64,000 bases of DNA from Salminus brasiliensis (Eukaryota > Chordata > Actinopteri > Characiformes > Bryconidae), in NCBI RefSeq assembly GCF_030463535.1, contig NC_132879.1, positions 34,888,925 to 34,952,924 of the forward strand. The letters are read 5' to 3'. The notes below the pieces were generated by a model. The model was not told the origin of the DNA and ran no database searches. It saw only the letters and a list, made by a program, of their open reading frames with translations. Both the position numbers and the translations under genes were made by a program. This document shows positions 22,820-35,932 of the stretch, piece by piece; position 1 is the stretch's first letter; each line of letters begins with the position of its first letter.

Positions 22820-24070
22820 CAGAATAGCAGCAGTTTACCTCTATGTTATTGTCACTAATGGTTTACTTGCCCTTAATAGCATGTAATCTACTGTACAATA
22901 ACATGGTGTGCAAACACTACTTGGCTGGTTATACACTCCAATGTTTGTCTTTCATGTTTCATTATGCCGTAGTATCTCACACACTTAATGCTAAGGCAAA
23001 TGTTGCCTCTGCAGCAGGAACCTGTTATTTTAGTCCTTTGTTTGGAGAGTGTGCTGAGAGGAATTAATGGAGAGTAAATCAGTAAAAATAGCAGGTTTTG
23101 TGAGCATTTGACCAAAAAAGCACATCTCGTCTATTCCAACATATTAACTAAACACACATATTGTGTGTCATGAAAATATCTTCACATAGCCTGAGGAGTT
23201 GGACGGTTATTAGTTGATCATTACCCCCAGTTTTACATTGTTAGTTTGTTTCAAAGCCCACAAGCTCTCAATCTACGTAAAATGATGGACAAAGTGTTTC
23301 AAAGTAGCTATTGATCTGTTTACCCACAAGCGATAACATTGTCAATTTCAGGCTGAAGGAATCTGCAGGCTCTTTCACAACGTCTCCTTATCAGTGAGCA
23401 CACAGTGGTGGGCTGATGTAGTCACTTAAATTGAGACAAGTTCTCCATTCTCCACGTTCTTCAGGGTGAATCTTTTGAAATTGTTCTGTACACTCTTTAT
23501 GGGAGATCTGTTTGGCCAGTCATCACAGATTCATGTTTTTCTGCTCTATCCCACCTGACTCAGTTCCCGAAAAGTCTGTGAGCACATCGTCAGCTAATGA
23601 TGTGACTTGGGTGCAGAATAACACGGAACTGTGCGGTGCAGGCGGATTACAACACTGGAGTTGGACTATACTGGTACATGACAAAAGAGCCTCTGCATTC
23701 AGTAATCTACCCATTCATAGGAATTGCAGGCCTGAAGTGGTGCTTCAAATAGCAATTGCTGTAGAGAACCACAGAAGCATTTATTTAGGCCTTGCAAATT
23801 TTGTCATCATGGGTTCTGGGATGGCGGTGACCCCTAACTCAGCCGTCAGCATAAAGAAATACACACTGGCAGTGCTGCACACATTATCACTAGTGAATGG
23901 GAATACAGTTCTGGGTGTGAAAGATATTGTTCGTCTCTCAGCCTAACGTGGTTGTTTTGCTGCACTCAGCCTTGAGAGTTGAGGGGTTGCCACAATTATT
24001 ACTCCTCTCACATAAAGAAAGAAGGGGCTTCATTCAGATGTAACTGAGCTTCATGATTGTGGATAGATAT
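22820..24070. other. Intergenic, no gene or recognised repeat
   Basis: A 144-codon open frame at 23512–23946 has no recognised domain and no splice or promoter context; it is regarded as chance. Confidence 0.5.
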
Positions 24071-25033
24071 CAGGCTCTAAGGTTCTTTAAAGAGCCCTAT
24101 AAGGCATGTACAAAATTATTTAAATGTATCCAAAAGTCCTTGAACGACCCCCTTTTAAAAGAATGTACACAAAGGGTGGTCCTATTTAGAACAATAACTA
24201 CTCAAAGAACCATTTGGATAATCAAATTGTAATTTTACTATTATTATTATAAAGGGTTCTTCACTGTGATCATGAACCTTTCACACAATGCTCTTCCTCT
24301 GAGTCACATGAAGCATCACCACTTCTTTTTAATCTGCTGCTAACCGACTGCTAAAGCAATGTTTTTGGACAGCTGAACACGCTTGGAGGAGAACACTAAC
24401 TGCCAGTTGTATTGCATCAGCTAACACACTCCCATGCTGACTAGTATTGTATTGTAAGTGATGGGGAGAGGGAAGGCCCCACCACACATCCTCCCCACCC
24501 TGAGTAAGAGAGAGGTCAATTATGCTCTCTGGAACTCCCAGTTGTGGACAGTGGATCTTCATCAAGTAAAGGCAACACAAAGAATAGAGGAGACGCTTTG
24601 TGTTTCTTAAAGAATCATGTTTGAAAAGAGAACCAAGAACGAATAGCCTTTTGCCTTTACCAAATTACATTTAAAGGACCCCACTTTTAATTAACTGTAC
24701 ACTCTTTAGGGTTCTTTGAACAAGGCCACAGAAGATGAAGGATTGGGAGTGAAAAGAACCGTTTACAGAACTGTCATAGAAATACACATGTACACAAAGC
24801 AGTCTTGACTCACAGAACCACACTGATACCACTGTAGCTATTTTTGGTGCTTTAACCTTTTTTCCTTACAGAACCACATACAATAGGTATAACCTGTGGG
24901 TTAAAGGGTTCTTCCTAAAACATTTTCATTATGCAAAGGTTCTTCACACTTATCTTAAAAAGAACCATGTGTTGAAAGGTTCCCTAGGAACTGAAAAGAG
25001 GTTCTTCTATCACATAAAGAATTACATAAAGAG
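24070..25033. repeat. AAAGAACC/GGTTCTT-rich foldback family relics
   Basis: Many alternating GGTTCTTT and AAAGAACC words at 24080–24290 and 24600–25020, the hallmark of a large palindromic teleost MITE. The copies are decayed and probably several overlap. Confidence 0.55.
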
Positions 25034-25232
25034 TGAGAGTACTTGGGCGAAGTGTAGAATATTATGGTCTTCTTATTGACCTGTGTTTAGTAGTGTCTAA
25101 GCTTAGAGGTATCTTTGAATTCTGGTCTATTCAAAGTAGCTGAGATTATTCTTGAGTGAACAGTGAAGCACTTTTGTAAGTCGCTCTGGATAAGAGCATC
25201 TGCTAAATGCCCTAAATGTAAATCTAAATGTA
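25034..25232 (+). mobile_element. LINE 3' end with SINE-shared tail
   Basis: Shares GAGTACTTGGG, TAAGCTTAGAGGTATCTTT and GTAAACAGTGAA-like blocks with 49748–49990. It ends TTGTAAGTCGCTCTGGATAA, then AAATGTAAAT repeats. Confidence 0.7.
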
Positions 25233-25689
25233 AATAAAGAACTGGCACCTTTGTATTGAACATATGGACATGTGGTGTGTGGTAATGTAGCACAGATAAT
25301 TAATATGATTACATCAAATGAGATTCATCTAATAGAATTATCAGTGTTTCTCGAGTGACATATGAGGATCACCAGTAGGCCTCAGGTACATGTACACGTT
25401 ATGGGACTTTCCGTGGAATGACTCAAAAATGCACTGAAATTAGCAGAAATGTTCTGCTGTTTAGTTTTTCACTAACTGGAAGGCTTTTGTTGAGGTTGGG
25501 AGAGTTCAAGAGTTTGAACTATGAGCCAGAACCACCCCCCGAGTTTGAGTCATGATACCGCTGGATACGAATACATCACTACAAAGAAGTCACTTAGGAT
25601 TTTAGCACAGTATCTTTTTTCCTTATTCACACAGCTTACTAGCTTGACCACACTTTGACCTCACTCCTGCACTCTATGCTCTACATAAA

Positions 25690-26120
25690 AGGGCACTAAA
25701 AAGTGGTTCTTTGACTTGTAGCAATAGCAAAACCCTTTCAGAGAACCAGTTTTTAAAAGATTCTATGAAGTACCATCTACACAAGGTTTACAGTCATATA
25801 AAATGACCATTTAATCAGGCAAAGAACCATGAAGTTGTTGTGGTTCTATATCTAGAAGCATTGCCTTTACTAAATACCCCTTAAAGAACCCTTCTTTTAA
25901 GGGTGTAGTGTTACTCAATGGGGTTATTCGAGAGGTTCTTTAGTAGAGGTACTCAGCGATGTTAGGGTTATATATATATAGAACCTTTGCCAAGTTAAAT
26001 GGTTCTTCTCTATTCTTTTTTCTAGAACCTTTTTAATTACATGGTTTTATAAAGCACCAAAAAAGATCCCATTTGTGTAACAGGCAGAAGAACCCTTTTT
26101 TTCAGTGCCATATAGAATCA
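25690..26120. repeat. AAAGAACC/GGTTCTT-rich foldback relic
   Basis: Same word content as 24070–25033 (AAGAACC, GGTTCT, AAAGATCC), including a short TATATATATA tract at about 25970–25979. Edges uncertain. Confidence 0.5.
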
Positions 26121-26254
26121 TTTTTGCTGAGACCATAAAGCAGGCCAACAAAATGTGGCTGATTGGGAAAAAAACAGCTAACCTCGGTATGCCTTCACTA
26201 CGGTGGCTTTAAAACATCCCACAAAGTAATTTCTTTCCTGGATGCAACCACCGG

Positions 26255-26671
26255 AATATTAGGACCACCCCTGGTTTGGAATGAACTCTGGGACGTCACA
26301 GATGCCACGTGGCAGGGCTTGCTGCATGTATAAATAAGCAAGCACACCAGTCAGTTGTAGCAGAGTGCAAAAACAATCGTCATGGACAAAGGACAGGATT
26401 TGTTGTAGTAAGGTGTACCGAGAACTGTGGATGTCTTGCACATTGAATGCCTCCCACCGGGATAACAGTGGTGCCCCACGGGCCACTGATGCAACAGTGG
26501 AATGATGACTCCAGCGGAGTGGTACAGAGCGATTGCCACGCCACTGTGGAGCAGTTAACCCCAATAATGAACACCTCCCGTCACCTAACGTCATCCATGG
26601 CACGACGTCTCAATAGTGTTATCCGGGCCAAGGGTGGATGTTCCTACTGTTAGGTTGGTGGTCATAATATT
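26255..26671. mobile_element. Tc1-like TIR element, 417 bp, degraded
   Basis: AATATTAGGACCACC (26255–26269) and GGTGGTCATAATATT (26657–26671) are inverted with 14 of 15 matches. The GGTGGTCATAATRTT end is typical of a teleost Tc1-like group. The inside has decayed transposase-like wording on both sides of stops. Confidence 0.65.
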
Positions 26672-26689
26672 GTGATATGACAGTGTTTA

Positions 26690-29030
26690 TACATCTGTAG
26701 CTTGTTGAGTAGCTTGGTGAGTAAAAGTTAGGCAACATACAATGATTATAGCAGCCTATTATTCAATCTCCTTAGAAACAATGGCAGCAAGTGAAAAGGT
26801 GTGCAGAATGGTTTGGAGAAGGAGAAACTGTAACAAAATATACTTGTGATATAAATCCTTTGACAACCAGCCCCAGCAAGAAAAATGGTGTCAAAAAAGA
26901 GCAGTCAGTGGACTTGGTAAAAATGAACAACGGTGGTCCATACAAATGCAATCTTTATAATGTATTCCACAGGATCTGCAGAATGGCTTAAGCCATGCTG
27001 AGACCCTTGATTTGTTGAGATCAGGCCTACAGGTAGAGACATGTGAAACATTCCTATATACTCATGGTATTTATATAAATAATAGAGCTTCTCCACTGCA
27101 TACCGTACATATTCCCATATGTTTTCATCTCTAATACACAGAGGTGTAAAAAAAATTACAGAGAAGCTAAACTTATGTGAACTCTTACTCAGTTATAAGT
27201 GGAGGTAACGGTAGGCCACTTATAACTGTCTCGATATGTCTAAGTGAAGGTACATGCAAACACACTGATGTACTGCCTGCAAAAAGTTTTATCAGCCAAA
27301 ACTAAGAGACCTTGGCAAATGGGTGGCTTTAGTGTTGTGCAACTCTAAAGATAGAAATGTAGTTGCTTTAATTAAACAGAAAGATACTAACCTATGCTGA
27401 AATGGGACTATTTGGCAAGAGAAGCTGTTTAGAGAATGGGAAAATTCTCCTGACCTCTGCAATTTGTTGCATTGAGTACATTGAGGGTGTAAATAAAAAT
27501 GTAAGGAGTCAAATGTACGGAAATAGAATTCAGCAAATGTAGAAGTATTCCATTTTAATAACACTAGAATACAGTACACATCCTCCTCAATAATCCTCAA
27601 AAATAATACTTGTATAGGCTGTGGACAGAAATCAGAAATTTCTGACTATATTTTACTCCTGTAATGCAGCATCATTTTGAAGCATTTAACAGCGCACAGC
27701 AGAAGCTAACCAGTGATCAGTACAGCCTCCACACAACGGGGTTAGTTTTAGCACAGTGTTACAACTAAGATACAGCATCTCCTCACTCAGAATATTTATT
27801 CAGATGCAGGCATTTGAATGTACGTAGGTTGGAAAGCTAATTTAGCTCAAACAACGATGTTGCTTACCAGACCAGACCTTTTAGTGACTGTAACAACTAC
27901 CCTCTCTGCCTACAGTCAATACTGCCTATGGGGTACGTTGTGACGTTTACACACCTTTTGTTAGGTTGTGATCTGTAAATTGTGTATTGAATGAGTGTAC
28001 AGTGGAGAAGGAAGCCTCCTTCAGCCTTAGCAGAAGTGATCTTGATTAGCATTAATGAGATTACAAGGATTTAGGAGATCAGAGCAACAACTGTCACTGC
28101 CACCTCACTCAGTCTGTCACTTTGACCACTGTACCTGTGGCCGTCACACCACAGTCTCTCATTTCAGCTACAGCCCATATGCCATTGTGAGATTTTCCTA
28201 ATCACTGCTGGGACTTTGCCCGATGTCATTTGCGCGCTCATGCTAATCACTGTTCAGCCCTTGTTGAGACATCCAGACAAACTGACAGTTCTGAATTCAA
28301 TTGACCTGCCTCAAAAGTAAACACCATTTTTTAAACAAATCAGTCTGGTCAGTCAGTCAAATCTCTGCTCACATTTAAGCTCATGTCATTAAAACACGTC
28401 AGTTTAAACTCCAACTAGCCATTCTCTAACTGAGCCTCATGTCGGATAAAGGTATGGTTCTTTAATATAGGGAATTAATACAGGATGGTCATTAAGTGAC
28501 GCAGAGAGGGTATTTAGAAACTGGGTCAACAGCTGTGGAGTCTCCACCTGTTCACTCATTATACAGCCGTACAGCCAGTGCTATAGCAGATCGTCTTTGT
28601 CAGCCTGGTGCTTCCCCTACCCCTCCCCACCTAATGAAGCCATTGCACTGCTGGAAGGAAAATATAGTAGCTCTCTTCCAACACTCATGGCATGCCTTAC
28701 TGGCATTACTCCTTTCAGCTCCAATGGCACAAAAATAAACCCTGAGCGGGACGTTACAAGAACTTTCATTTACAGTTTCACTTGGGTTAGTTAGTAACAA
28801 AGTGAAAGACAAGTAGTTCAGAAGATATTAAAATAAGAGTATCAAAAAGGGATCTTTGGAGCAATGCCATAGACCAAACAACTTTGGTGCTTATATAGTT
28901 TTGTACACACTAAATGAGATCAGATAAGCTAACTAGCTAACAGCCTTTCTCAGTAATAATCAAATTTACTAAAGCAGTCACTGTAAATCTACAACATAAA
29001 CAAGAGAACCTTCTAAATAAGGAAGGAATT
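26690..29030. other. Intergenic, no gene seen
   Basis: Unique-looking AT-rich sequence with no protein-like frame or clear repeat family recognised. Confidence 0.5.
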
Positions 29031-29190
29031 TTAGCCACCCCTAAAAGGCACGTTTTTCACATTCATTTCTGGACAAGCTGAGAGATACAGAACCGTCACT
29101 GAAAGTGAAAGAAGCAAGTGGACTGATGCGGTAGACTAATACTACAGGTTATAAACGTGGGGAGTTACATAGTGCGGTTCATGCTTCAAT
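29030..29190 (+). repeat. Copy 1 of an unclassified dispersed family
   Basis: Shares CATTTCTGGACAAGCTGAG, GATACAGAACCG and AGTGAAAG with 33385–33670 and 41860–42180. Confidence 0.65.
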
Positions 29191-29874
29191 CCCAACGTTT
29201 CAGCTAGAATTAAATGCAGCACAAACTTTACTGAGTTTAAGGACCACCATATCTCAAACAAGAAAAAAAATGGTCAAGCTCAAGTCGTATGTCTAGAAAT
29301 GTGGAAAAGTCCAGAAAGTCCAGAAATATGAAACCACATATGCATGTGATCTTAAGCAAGCTGGAAAACTTCTGTCCTTCGGTGGTGGTTTGACACGCAG
29401 ACTGGCAGACTGAAGAGAATCTGTCCTGCTCAAATAGGACAGGTTGAAAAATCTGATTGTAGCCAACAGTCTGAACAAAGTCAAGATAAAAAACTTTCTC
29501 CTACGTCTGAGCCAAGAACCATTCAGGAACCATTTAGTTTTGAGAGTGAAAGTAATGTAGAACCAGTGACTATAAGCCTGACGCTAATACATTAATTGCA
29601 GAATATCTTGGGGCTACAGAATTAGCTGTTTTTGGTGTTCTAAAGAGAGCAAGCCGAAGCATGTTACAGTGCGTACCCGTCTTAAATTAAATTACCTAAA
29701 ATCATCCCAATAATCCCCCCAAACAGTGTGCCCATATGCACTGCTGGAGGTATTCTCACAGTCTGAACATTGCTAGGACTGACACATTTTAAAATTTCAA
29801 ATGAAAACAGCTGTAATTTTGGTTTTACCATGTTCAATTTACAAAACTGTTTTAAACCACCCCCTTCATTTCAG

Positions 29875-30270
29875 GGCACCATAATGTTTGGGACATAGCA
29901 GTTAAAGGTACATTAAGGCAGTCATTTTTGGATCATTATCTTGCTGTAGGACAAAGCACCAGCCAGTGAGTTTGGAGGCTTTTACTGGAGATTAAGCAGA
30001 TAAGAAGTTCCTACACACCTCAGAATTCAGTGAGCTACTGCCTTTAGCAGTTACATCTTCAATGGAGATAAGTGCACCAGTACCTGTGGCAGCCATACAT
30101 ACCCAAGTCAAGCCATGACACCTCCACCACCATGTTTTACAGAGAAGCTGGTATGCTTTGGATCATAGGCAGTTCCTTTTTGTCTCGACACTTTGCTCTT
30201 GCCATTACTGGGCAGCGATCTGAGTAGTCATAAATACCTGTAAAGCCAAATGTCCCAAAATTATAGTGCC
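29875..30270 (-). mobile_element. Tc1-like transposon remnant, about 396 bp
   Basis: GGCACCATAATGTTTGGGACA (29875–29895; 21 bp) is mirrored by TGTCCCAAAATTATAGTGCC (30251–30270). Between them, wording such as CATGACACCTCCACCACCAT and GCTTTGGATCATAGGCAGTT is reverse-strand Tc1 transposase sequence. Confidence 0.7.
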
Positions 30271-30319
30271 ATGAACTGAGCATTTCGAGCATTTTTTTTA
30301 AAAATATAAATTGATATCC

Positions 30320-30660
30320 ATTTTTCCCAATTCAGCTACCCGTAAGTAACTCCTCCTAGCACTAGCAATGCTCCCGGCACTAGGATGCTAAGGATTTAAC
30401 ACATCTCCTCCAATACATGCAAAGCTAGCCACCGCCTCTTTACGAACTGCTGGTGGCCAACACACTTGGGGGAAAGCAACAAGCCCCCAGCTCTACCACA
30501 CCAGCTATCAGACGCCTGTACCGGCCAACATCGCTTCAAGAGTGATGCGTGGAGAGAGCATTGTCAGTTGTGCTCCCTCAGATACTGGCTCCTGATGGCA
30601 AAATGGATTGGCTTGGATTTCATGACTCTTGAGCACTAAATCAAGGATTTTTTTGTGTGA
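30320..30660. mobile_element. SINE-like dispersed repeat, copy A
   Basis: Shares CACTAGCAATGCTC, ACCAGCTA…CAGACGCCTGT and CCGGCCAACATCGCTT with 43110–43330. Head and tail are degraded. Confidence 0.6.
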
Positions 30661-31099
30661 CAGCAACCATACATATTTCATCCTTATGTTTTTAATGCTC
30701 CTGTCTCTTTATTTATATAGTTGTCATGTGACCGGACAGTAATCAATACATTTCACTGCTCACTGCTCATTGAATGACTGTGTATGTTTGAATATGATTT
30801 AAAGTATTAATAAACTACAGTGTGTTTATCACTATATCAGGAACCCATGAAACAACAACCATGGGGCTTTCATTTTCACCCCTGGCATCAACCATGCATG
30901 TGGAAAGCAATATTTATGAGTAGTTAAGACATTGTGTACACAACAAAAGAGACATTACAGTATGCTGATGGTCCGACAATGGGTAATAATACAGGGCAAG
31001 TGAGGCCTTCCACCTTAGACGAGATCTCTGTTCTCTAATCCTGGTGACAGGCCCAAGTGCAAACGTCGAGGCAGAGTGTATAATCATGTGAAGCTTTTA

Positions 31100-31960
31100 G
31101 TTAGAGACACAAACACTCAGGACGGAGACATTATAATTTACAGATTGCGGGAAAGTACAGCAAAACAAGCGATAGCGGTATAATTTACATCATAACCCCA
31201 AGTCATTGGGGATATTTACAAGATCTGCCTGATTCTTTCATCACTCTTTCAGGGTGCCTCGGAGGCCTGATTATACCAAATAAACAACGACACTCTCACC
31301 AAACCAGATCATATCATGTTGGAGAATCGTTAGCCATGGTTAGGCATGTCTGGCCTGGCCCTGTCATGTATTAAGTATTTTAACGTTCTTCATCACATGC
31401 AAATTATTTATAGCACTGTTAATCAGCACTGATTTCAGATAGCTGAAGTCAGTCAGTGATTAATGTCCTATCAGGGCTATTCTGTGGCTCTGATATGGCA
31501 GGATGTTATTTATACATCTCTTTAAGACTTTTATTACTACTCAGCCAGTCAGCTAACTATACTGGGGAGCATTCTGTCATACTGTGGTCTCCTGGCAACT
31601 TCACAGCTAAGCCCAGAATTTGATAGGGAGCAAAATCGGGTGCTATAAAAGCCTCTCTTGCCTCAGATCGGACCTGGCATGGATCTTAGGCTAGCGCATA
31701 AAACACTGCAGCAGTCGCTCTGCGTCTCCGCAGTCTCTGAGGGTTACATAATCATTCATTCATAAATCAGGACCAGCTCTGTGGGCCAACAAGGAGAGAA
31801 AAGAAAGGGAGAGCCCAGAGAGACGGGCGAGGAGTGGCGAGTGTTTATATCTTCTTATGCCAGATAACACCTCAGTCGTTCATAATCTAACAATCAGAAA
31901 GGATCTGCCCTCTATTAGTCCTCCCATTTAAGAGCCAATGATGCTAGTAATACACATTAC
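31100..31960. promoter_or_regulatory. Repeat-poor intergenic stretch, candidate conserved non-coding element
   Basis: About 860 bp without any of the repeat families seen elsewhere. It contains a perfect octamer ATGCAAAT (31397–31404) and several ATTTATA/TTAAT homeodomain-like words. It is a candidate enhancer by composition only; conservation cannot be judged here. Confidence 0.3.
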
Positions 31961-32064
31961 TCCTATAGCACACTTTCATAACAAGTCATTCACAGAACAC
32001 AGCCATGAAACAAGAGCAAGCTAAAAAAATGGTAAAATATGATAGATATATGTATGTTTACATA

Positions 32065-32215
32065 TACAGTCGGGTTCATAATGATTTGGACAGTGACACA
32101 CTTTTCTACACTTTATTGGATTTAAATAAAGTTAGAAAATGTCAAATAAATGAACACTTGACTGATAACCACTTTCATGGCAAGCTAAAAGTCTATGATC
32201 ACAGAATTCCTACAG
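32065..32215 (+). mobile_element. Tc1-like left end interrupted by a palindromic repeat
   Basis: GGTTCATAATGATTTGGACA followed by GTGACACACTTTTC resembles the TIR of a Tc1-like group. It stops where the 32215–32555 repeat begins. Confidence 0.45.
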
Positions 32216-32555
32216 AGTTCCCAGCCAGCATGCTCATGTGGGGCTCACATGGGTAGAACCTGAGCTAGGTGGGTTCCAGGTGGGCATGGGCTGTGAGTGA
32301 GTTTGTACATGGGGCATACCAGTGGGCCCCATCATTACAGCCCACTTTAATCTCACATGGGTCCCATCTAGGCCTTGTATGCAGAGTATAAACCAGATGG
32401 GGCACATGTTTAACCCCTCCTGGTCCCATTATTGAGCCTGGTGGGAATCAATATGTGGGGAACCGTAGAACGCAAGGACAAAACGTCCTGGTTGCCAGTT
32501 GGGCTACCCATACAGTCCCCACATGAACATGTTAACTGGGCTGTGTTGTTTACAG
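32215..32555 (+). repeat. Copy 1 of GGGCTCACATGGG palindromic family
   Basis: Starts CATGCTCATGTGGGGCTCAC and ends CCCCACATGAACATGTTAAC, so the ends are near-inverted. Related copies are at 35350–35680 (opposite strand) and 63540–63790. Confidence 0.75.
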
Positions 32556-32589
32556 TTTTTCCCAAGCTTTTTTAGAGGACTTAAGCAGG

Positions 32590-33250
32590 TTCTCTCACAG
32601 TATCTCCTTGAATTTTGCACCATCTATTCCCATCTATTCAGCGTTTATTTTGAATAGGAGGCCTAGTCTTTGCATCCATACTTCACTGTTGAGATGGTGT
32701 TTGTTTAGAAATGGGCAGTATTGGATTTGTGCCACACATAGTGTTTTGAATCTTGGCCAAAAAGCTTTGGGTGACCACAAAACATCATCTTATCACTTTA
32801 GATCTTCAATTCCCAGGACTGGCATCAATTACTGAGGTGTACTTGAGCAAGGCTCACCCTACTCCTAATTGGTTTAAAGGTGTCGAGGTGGCTGCCCACC
32901 GCTCTGGGTGTGTTCTCACTGCCCTAATCACTAGTTGGATTAGCTAAATATGGAGGTTGACTTCTGTTGTACTGCTGTGCAATGGTGACAAAGGGGGCTA
33001 GTTAGTTGTCTGATATTGCTAGCGGACACATCTTCACTGTGTGGTGTTCTTTAGACTGATTATTGGTCTCTTTGTGGCTTCCCTCAAAAGTACCCTTCTC
33101 GCTCAGCCACAAAGAGTTTTGAGGGATGGCCCTGTCTAGACATTTTCTGGGTGACATGATGCAACTTCCGCATCCTCACAATCAATCCAGGAGTTCCTCG
33201 CTGCAACACTGGAATAACTTTTTCTCTAAATTTCTTAGAACCTCAAACGT
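32590..33250. mobile_element. Transposon relic with embedded SINE-type segment
   Basis: TTTTGCACCATCTATTCCC, ATACTTCACTGTTGAGATGG and TTGGCCAAAAAGCTTTGGGT follow the reverse-strand wording of teleost Tc1-like transposases. A SINE-like insert (TTGAGCAAGGCTC … CCACCGCTCTGGGTGTG) lies at about 32840–32930. Confidence 0.55.
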
Positions 33251-33384
33251 TTTTTAATGATTCAAAATCATATTACTTTTTTTTTGTATATAAATTAACT
33301 GATTTTGAGGGTCAGTGAGTGCCATTTGCAATTAACATGTTTTGGGTTACTTTTAAGGTAGTACAATTAGCATTATGCTAGAAT

Positions 33385-33670
33385 AGGCATTTCTGGCTCC
33401 TGGGCTCCCCCTACAGTCTGGAAGGACATGCTTTTCACCTGCATTTCTGGACAAGCTGAGAGATACAGAACCGCCACCAAAAGTGAAAGGAGCATGTAAA
33501 ATGAGGTGGTGGAGGAATTTTACAGAACTCACAGCATTACACAGTTCTTACAAGCATTGCCCTGCCAGCTTCATCTGAGTTACATAGTGCAATTAGAAGC
33601 GCACTGAGCCTGAAGTAGCAGTGATAGACACACTGTTCCCCTTACTACAGGTGAGTGGAAAATCAACATG
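33385..33670 (+). repeat. Copy 2 of the unclassified dispersed family
   Basis: Starts near TGGCTCCTGGGCTCCCCCTA, contains TTTCTGGACAAGCTGAGAGA and ends near CTTACTACAGGTGAGTGGAA. It is the longest match to 41860–42180. Confidence 0.7.
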
Positions 33671-35349
33671 ATTTTAAAGATATTTTAAAGTAAAATCATT
33701 ACATAATGCTGTTTTAAATACCTTTGCATATACTTTGTTTAAAGTATAAGATCCTTGAGAGACTTTTGGAGGTTCTTCAGTTTGAAATTGTGGTGGAACC
33801 TCTTAAGGTGCTTTGAGGAACCTTCAAGGAACATTTTTCTTCTAAAAAAACTTGTCTTGAAGGTCCTTCCACAGTTTAACATCGAAAAACCTTGAAGAAT
33901 TTATAAGTTATTCAAGAATCTTATACTTTTAAAAGTATATGAAGCTTTTGTCAATACAGTATGATTCACAAATCATAAATCAAGGAAAAAAACAGTACAG
34001 AGCATTGCTTGATCAGCTCTACAAATGTGCTGTAGATGTCCAGTGTGTACGGCCAAATAACAGGAAATTAGGACCTTTAAATAACAGTATATGATGAAGA
34101 CATGCAACTGTAGTACTTTGACAATAACAAAGTACAATGACTACTGCAGGAAGCATTGTTCCCATGGGGTTACCAATGCATGTTTTGAAGGCTGCACTTT
34201 TCCATGCTGTGAAATTAGCAACAGTGTTGCAACGGTTTTGCTTTCAGGATGCTAGAAAACACTGCTGGCTAATGCCTGCCATTAGCTAGCTAACTATCGT
34301 TGTGATCGCGTTGATCCATATGTACAAGGGAATCGTTGTTCCCAGAATCATTAGGCTTTTTCATTTCCACACTCTTCAGGCCTGGAACAGGGGTGCCAAA
34401 CTGAGCTCTCATCACTTAATTGGGAGTCGTGGCCAGGAAGGAACCTAGTCTGACACTGATGGCATAGAAGGCCCTAAAGCAGAAGTATTTAAATGTGGAC
34501 CAGTTTTTACAACTAGTTATGTTTCTGGAATTTATAATCCCTGGTAGTCAAGTGAAATGTTGATGATACATAAATCCAGGACTTCAAATGGGATTCAGTG
34601 TTAAATGGGGGTTGCCTGATGCCCATTTCCCTAAGGGTCCCCCTCAGGTGGGGCTACAGAAGACAGAAGAAAAAAATTCTGCACTATTCCTTCAGAGTAT
34701 GTCCAGCTTATCTGCTCTGATGAAAGCTCTGAGGGAAAGCTGGTCAATAAACATTGACATGGCAATATGGATTTTTTTAAACTACGCATTCAGTTGCTTT
34801 TGGAGAATCTTGAAAGTTGCACAGTGACTGCAGAGTGCTTGACCTGGTAAACAGTGTAAAGGGAGAGAGCGGTCATGTTGCCATATATGGTGTATGTAAT
34901 GGAGTTTCTTGAACGTTCAGCTCAGCAGTGCTTGACATCAGCAGCAATGCAGAGATCCGGGGACAGGATCTTCCGAACTGTCTGTTCTTAGAACATCGAA
35001 GGATGAAATATTCAGAAAGGACATCGCCGCTGTACCCTTTTCCTCATCACCCAGTCACAATAACTTATACCCCACTGCCCCTGACTGCCACCATGCCATG
35101 CATACAACATATAAGGTTTTATAACCTCATATATATTCAATTACCCTGACCCACATCTGATGTGGCATTGCAGTTTAATGACAACCTTTAGAAGCATGTC
35201 TTCTCACAAGTTTGAACTGCAATATGTATTAATATGTAATAGCTTAATATCATCTAAATTTGCAACCCCATAGTGTCACAGATCCGATTAATGAAAATGG
35301 GTCTGTATGAGGGGCTTCATTTGTCAGGGGTAGACTGACTGCAACAGGC
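33670..35349. other. Intergenic, partial foldback relic, no gene seen
   Basis: GGTTCTT/AAGAACC-like words at 33740–33940 suggest another decayed foldback copy. The rest is unique-looking and AT-rich. Confidence 0.4.
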
Positions 35350-35680
35350 CCAGATAACATGCTCATGTGGTGCCTGTATGAGCAGTTTTGTACATGGGTT
35401 CCAGGTTGGCCCCACATATGGATGCCCACCACGATCAGTGATGGGACCAGAAAGGGTTGTACATGGGCCCCATCCGGGTTGTACACTGCACGTAGGCCTA
35501 TAGCTTATGGACCCATGTGAGATTAAGGTGGGCTGTGATGATGGGGTCTATTTGGGATGCCCAACTGGGTCCCAGAAAAAACACATGTACAAACTCAGTC
35601 AGAGCCCATGCCTACCTGGAACCCACCTAGCCTACACTCTACCCATGTGAGCCCCACATGAGCATGTTGGCTCGATTTTG
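35350..35680 (-). repeat. Copy 2 of GGGCTCACATGGG palindromic family
   Basis: Bounded by ACATGCTCATGTGG and GCCCCACATGAGCATGTTGG; the inside runs antiparallel to 32215–32555 (ATGGGCCCCATCC, GGGCTGTGATGATGGGG). It lies just past the pkp2 3' end. Confidence 0.75.
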
Positions 35681-35719
35681 GGATGAATGAAAGCAGGCTG
35701 GAGGCTGAAAATAGTGTTG

Positions 35720-35725
35720 TTTAAT
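35720..35725 (-). terminator. Possible pkp2 poly(A) signal (ATTAAA on minus strand)
   Basis: TTTAAT on the plus strand reads ATTAAA on the minus strand, 208 nt past the pkp2 stop. It is the commonest variant hexamer; no canonical AATAAA was seen closer. Confidence 0.3.
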
Positions 35726-35932
35726 AAACAAAAAAACTTTTTTTTACAGACAGAATTCAGAAACATAGAAAAACATAACAAGAATGTAAAAATATTAAAT
35801 ACAAACCACATTCACACTTGCAGACAGAAGCCTCTTCCAGAAAGTTTCTCATGTTTGAAACCTTTAACGTTTGAAAAAAAAAATTGCTTAGTCCTTTGTT
35901 TGTGTTTTGTGTGTCCTGTTTTCCACTCGAGG

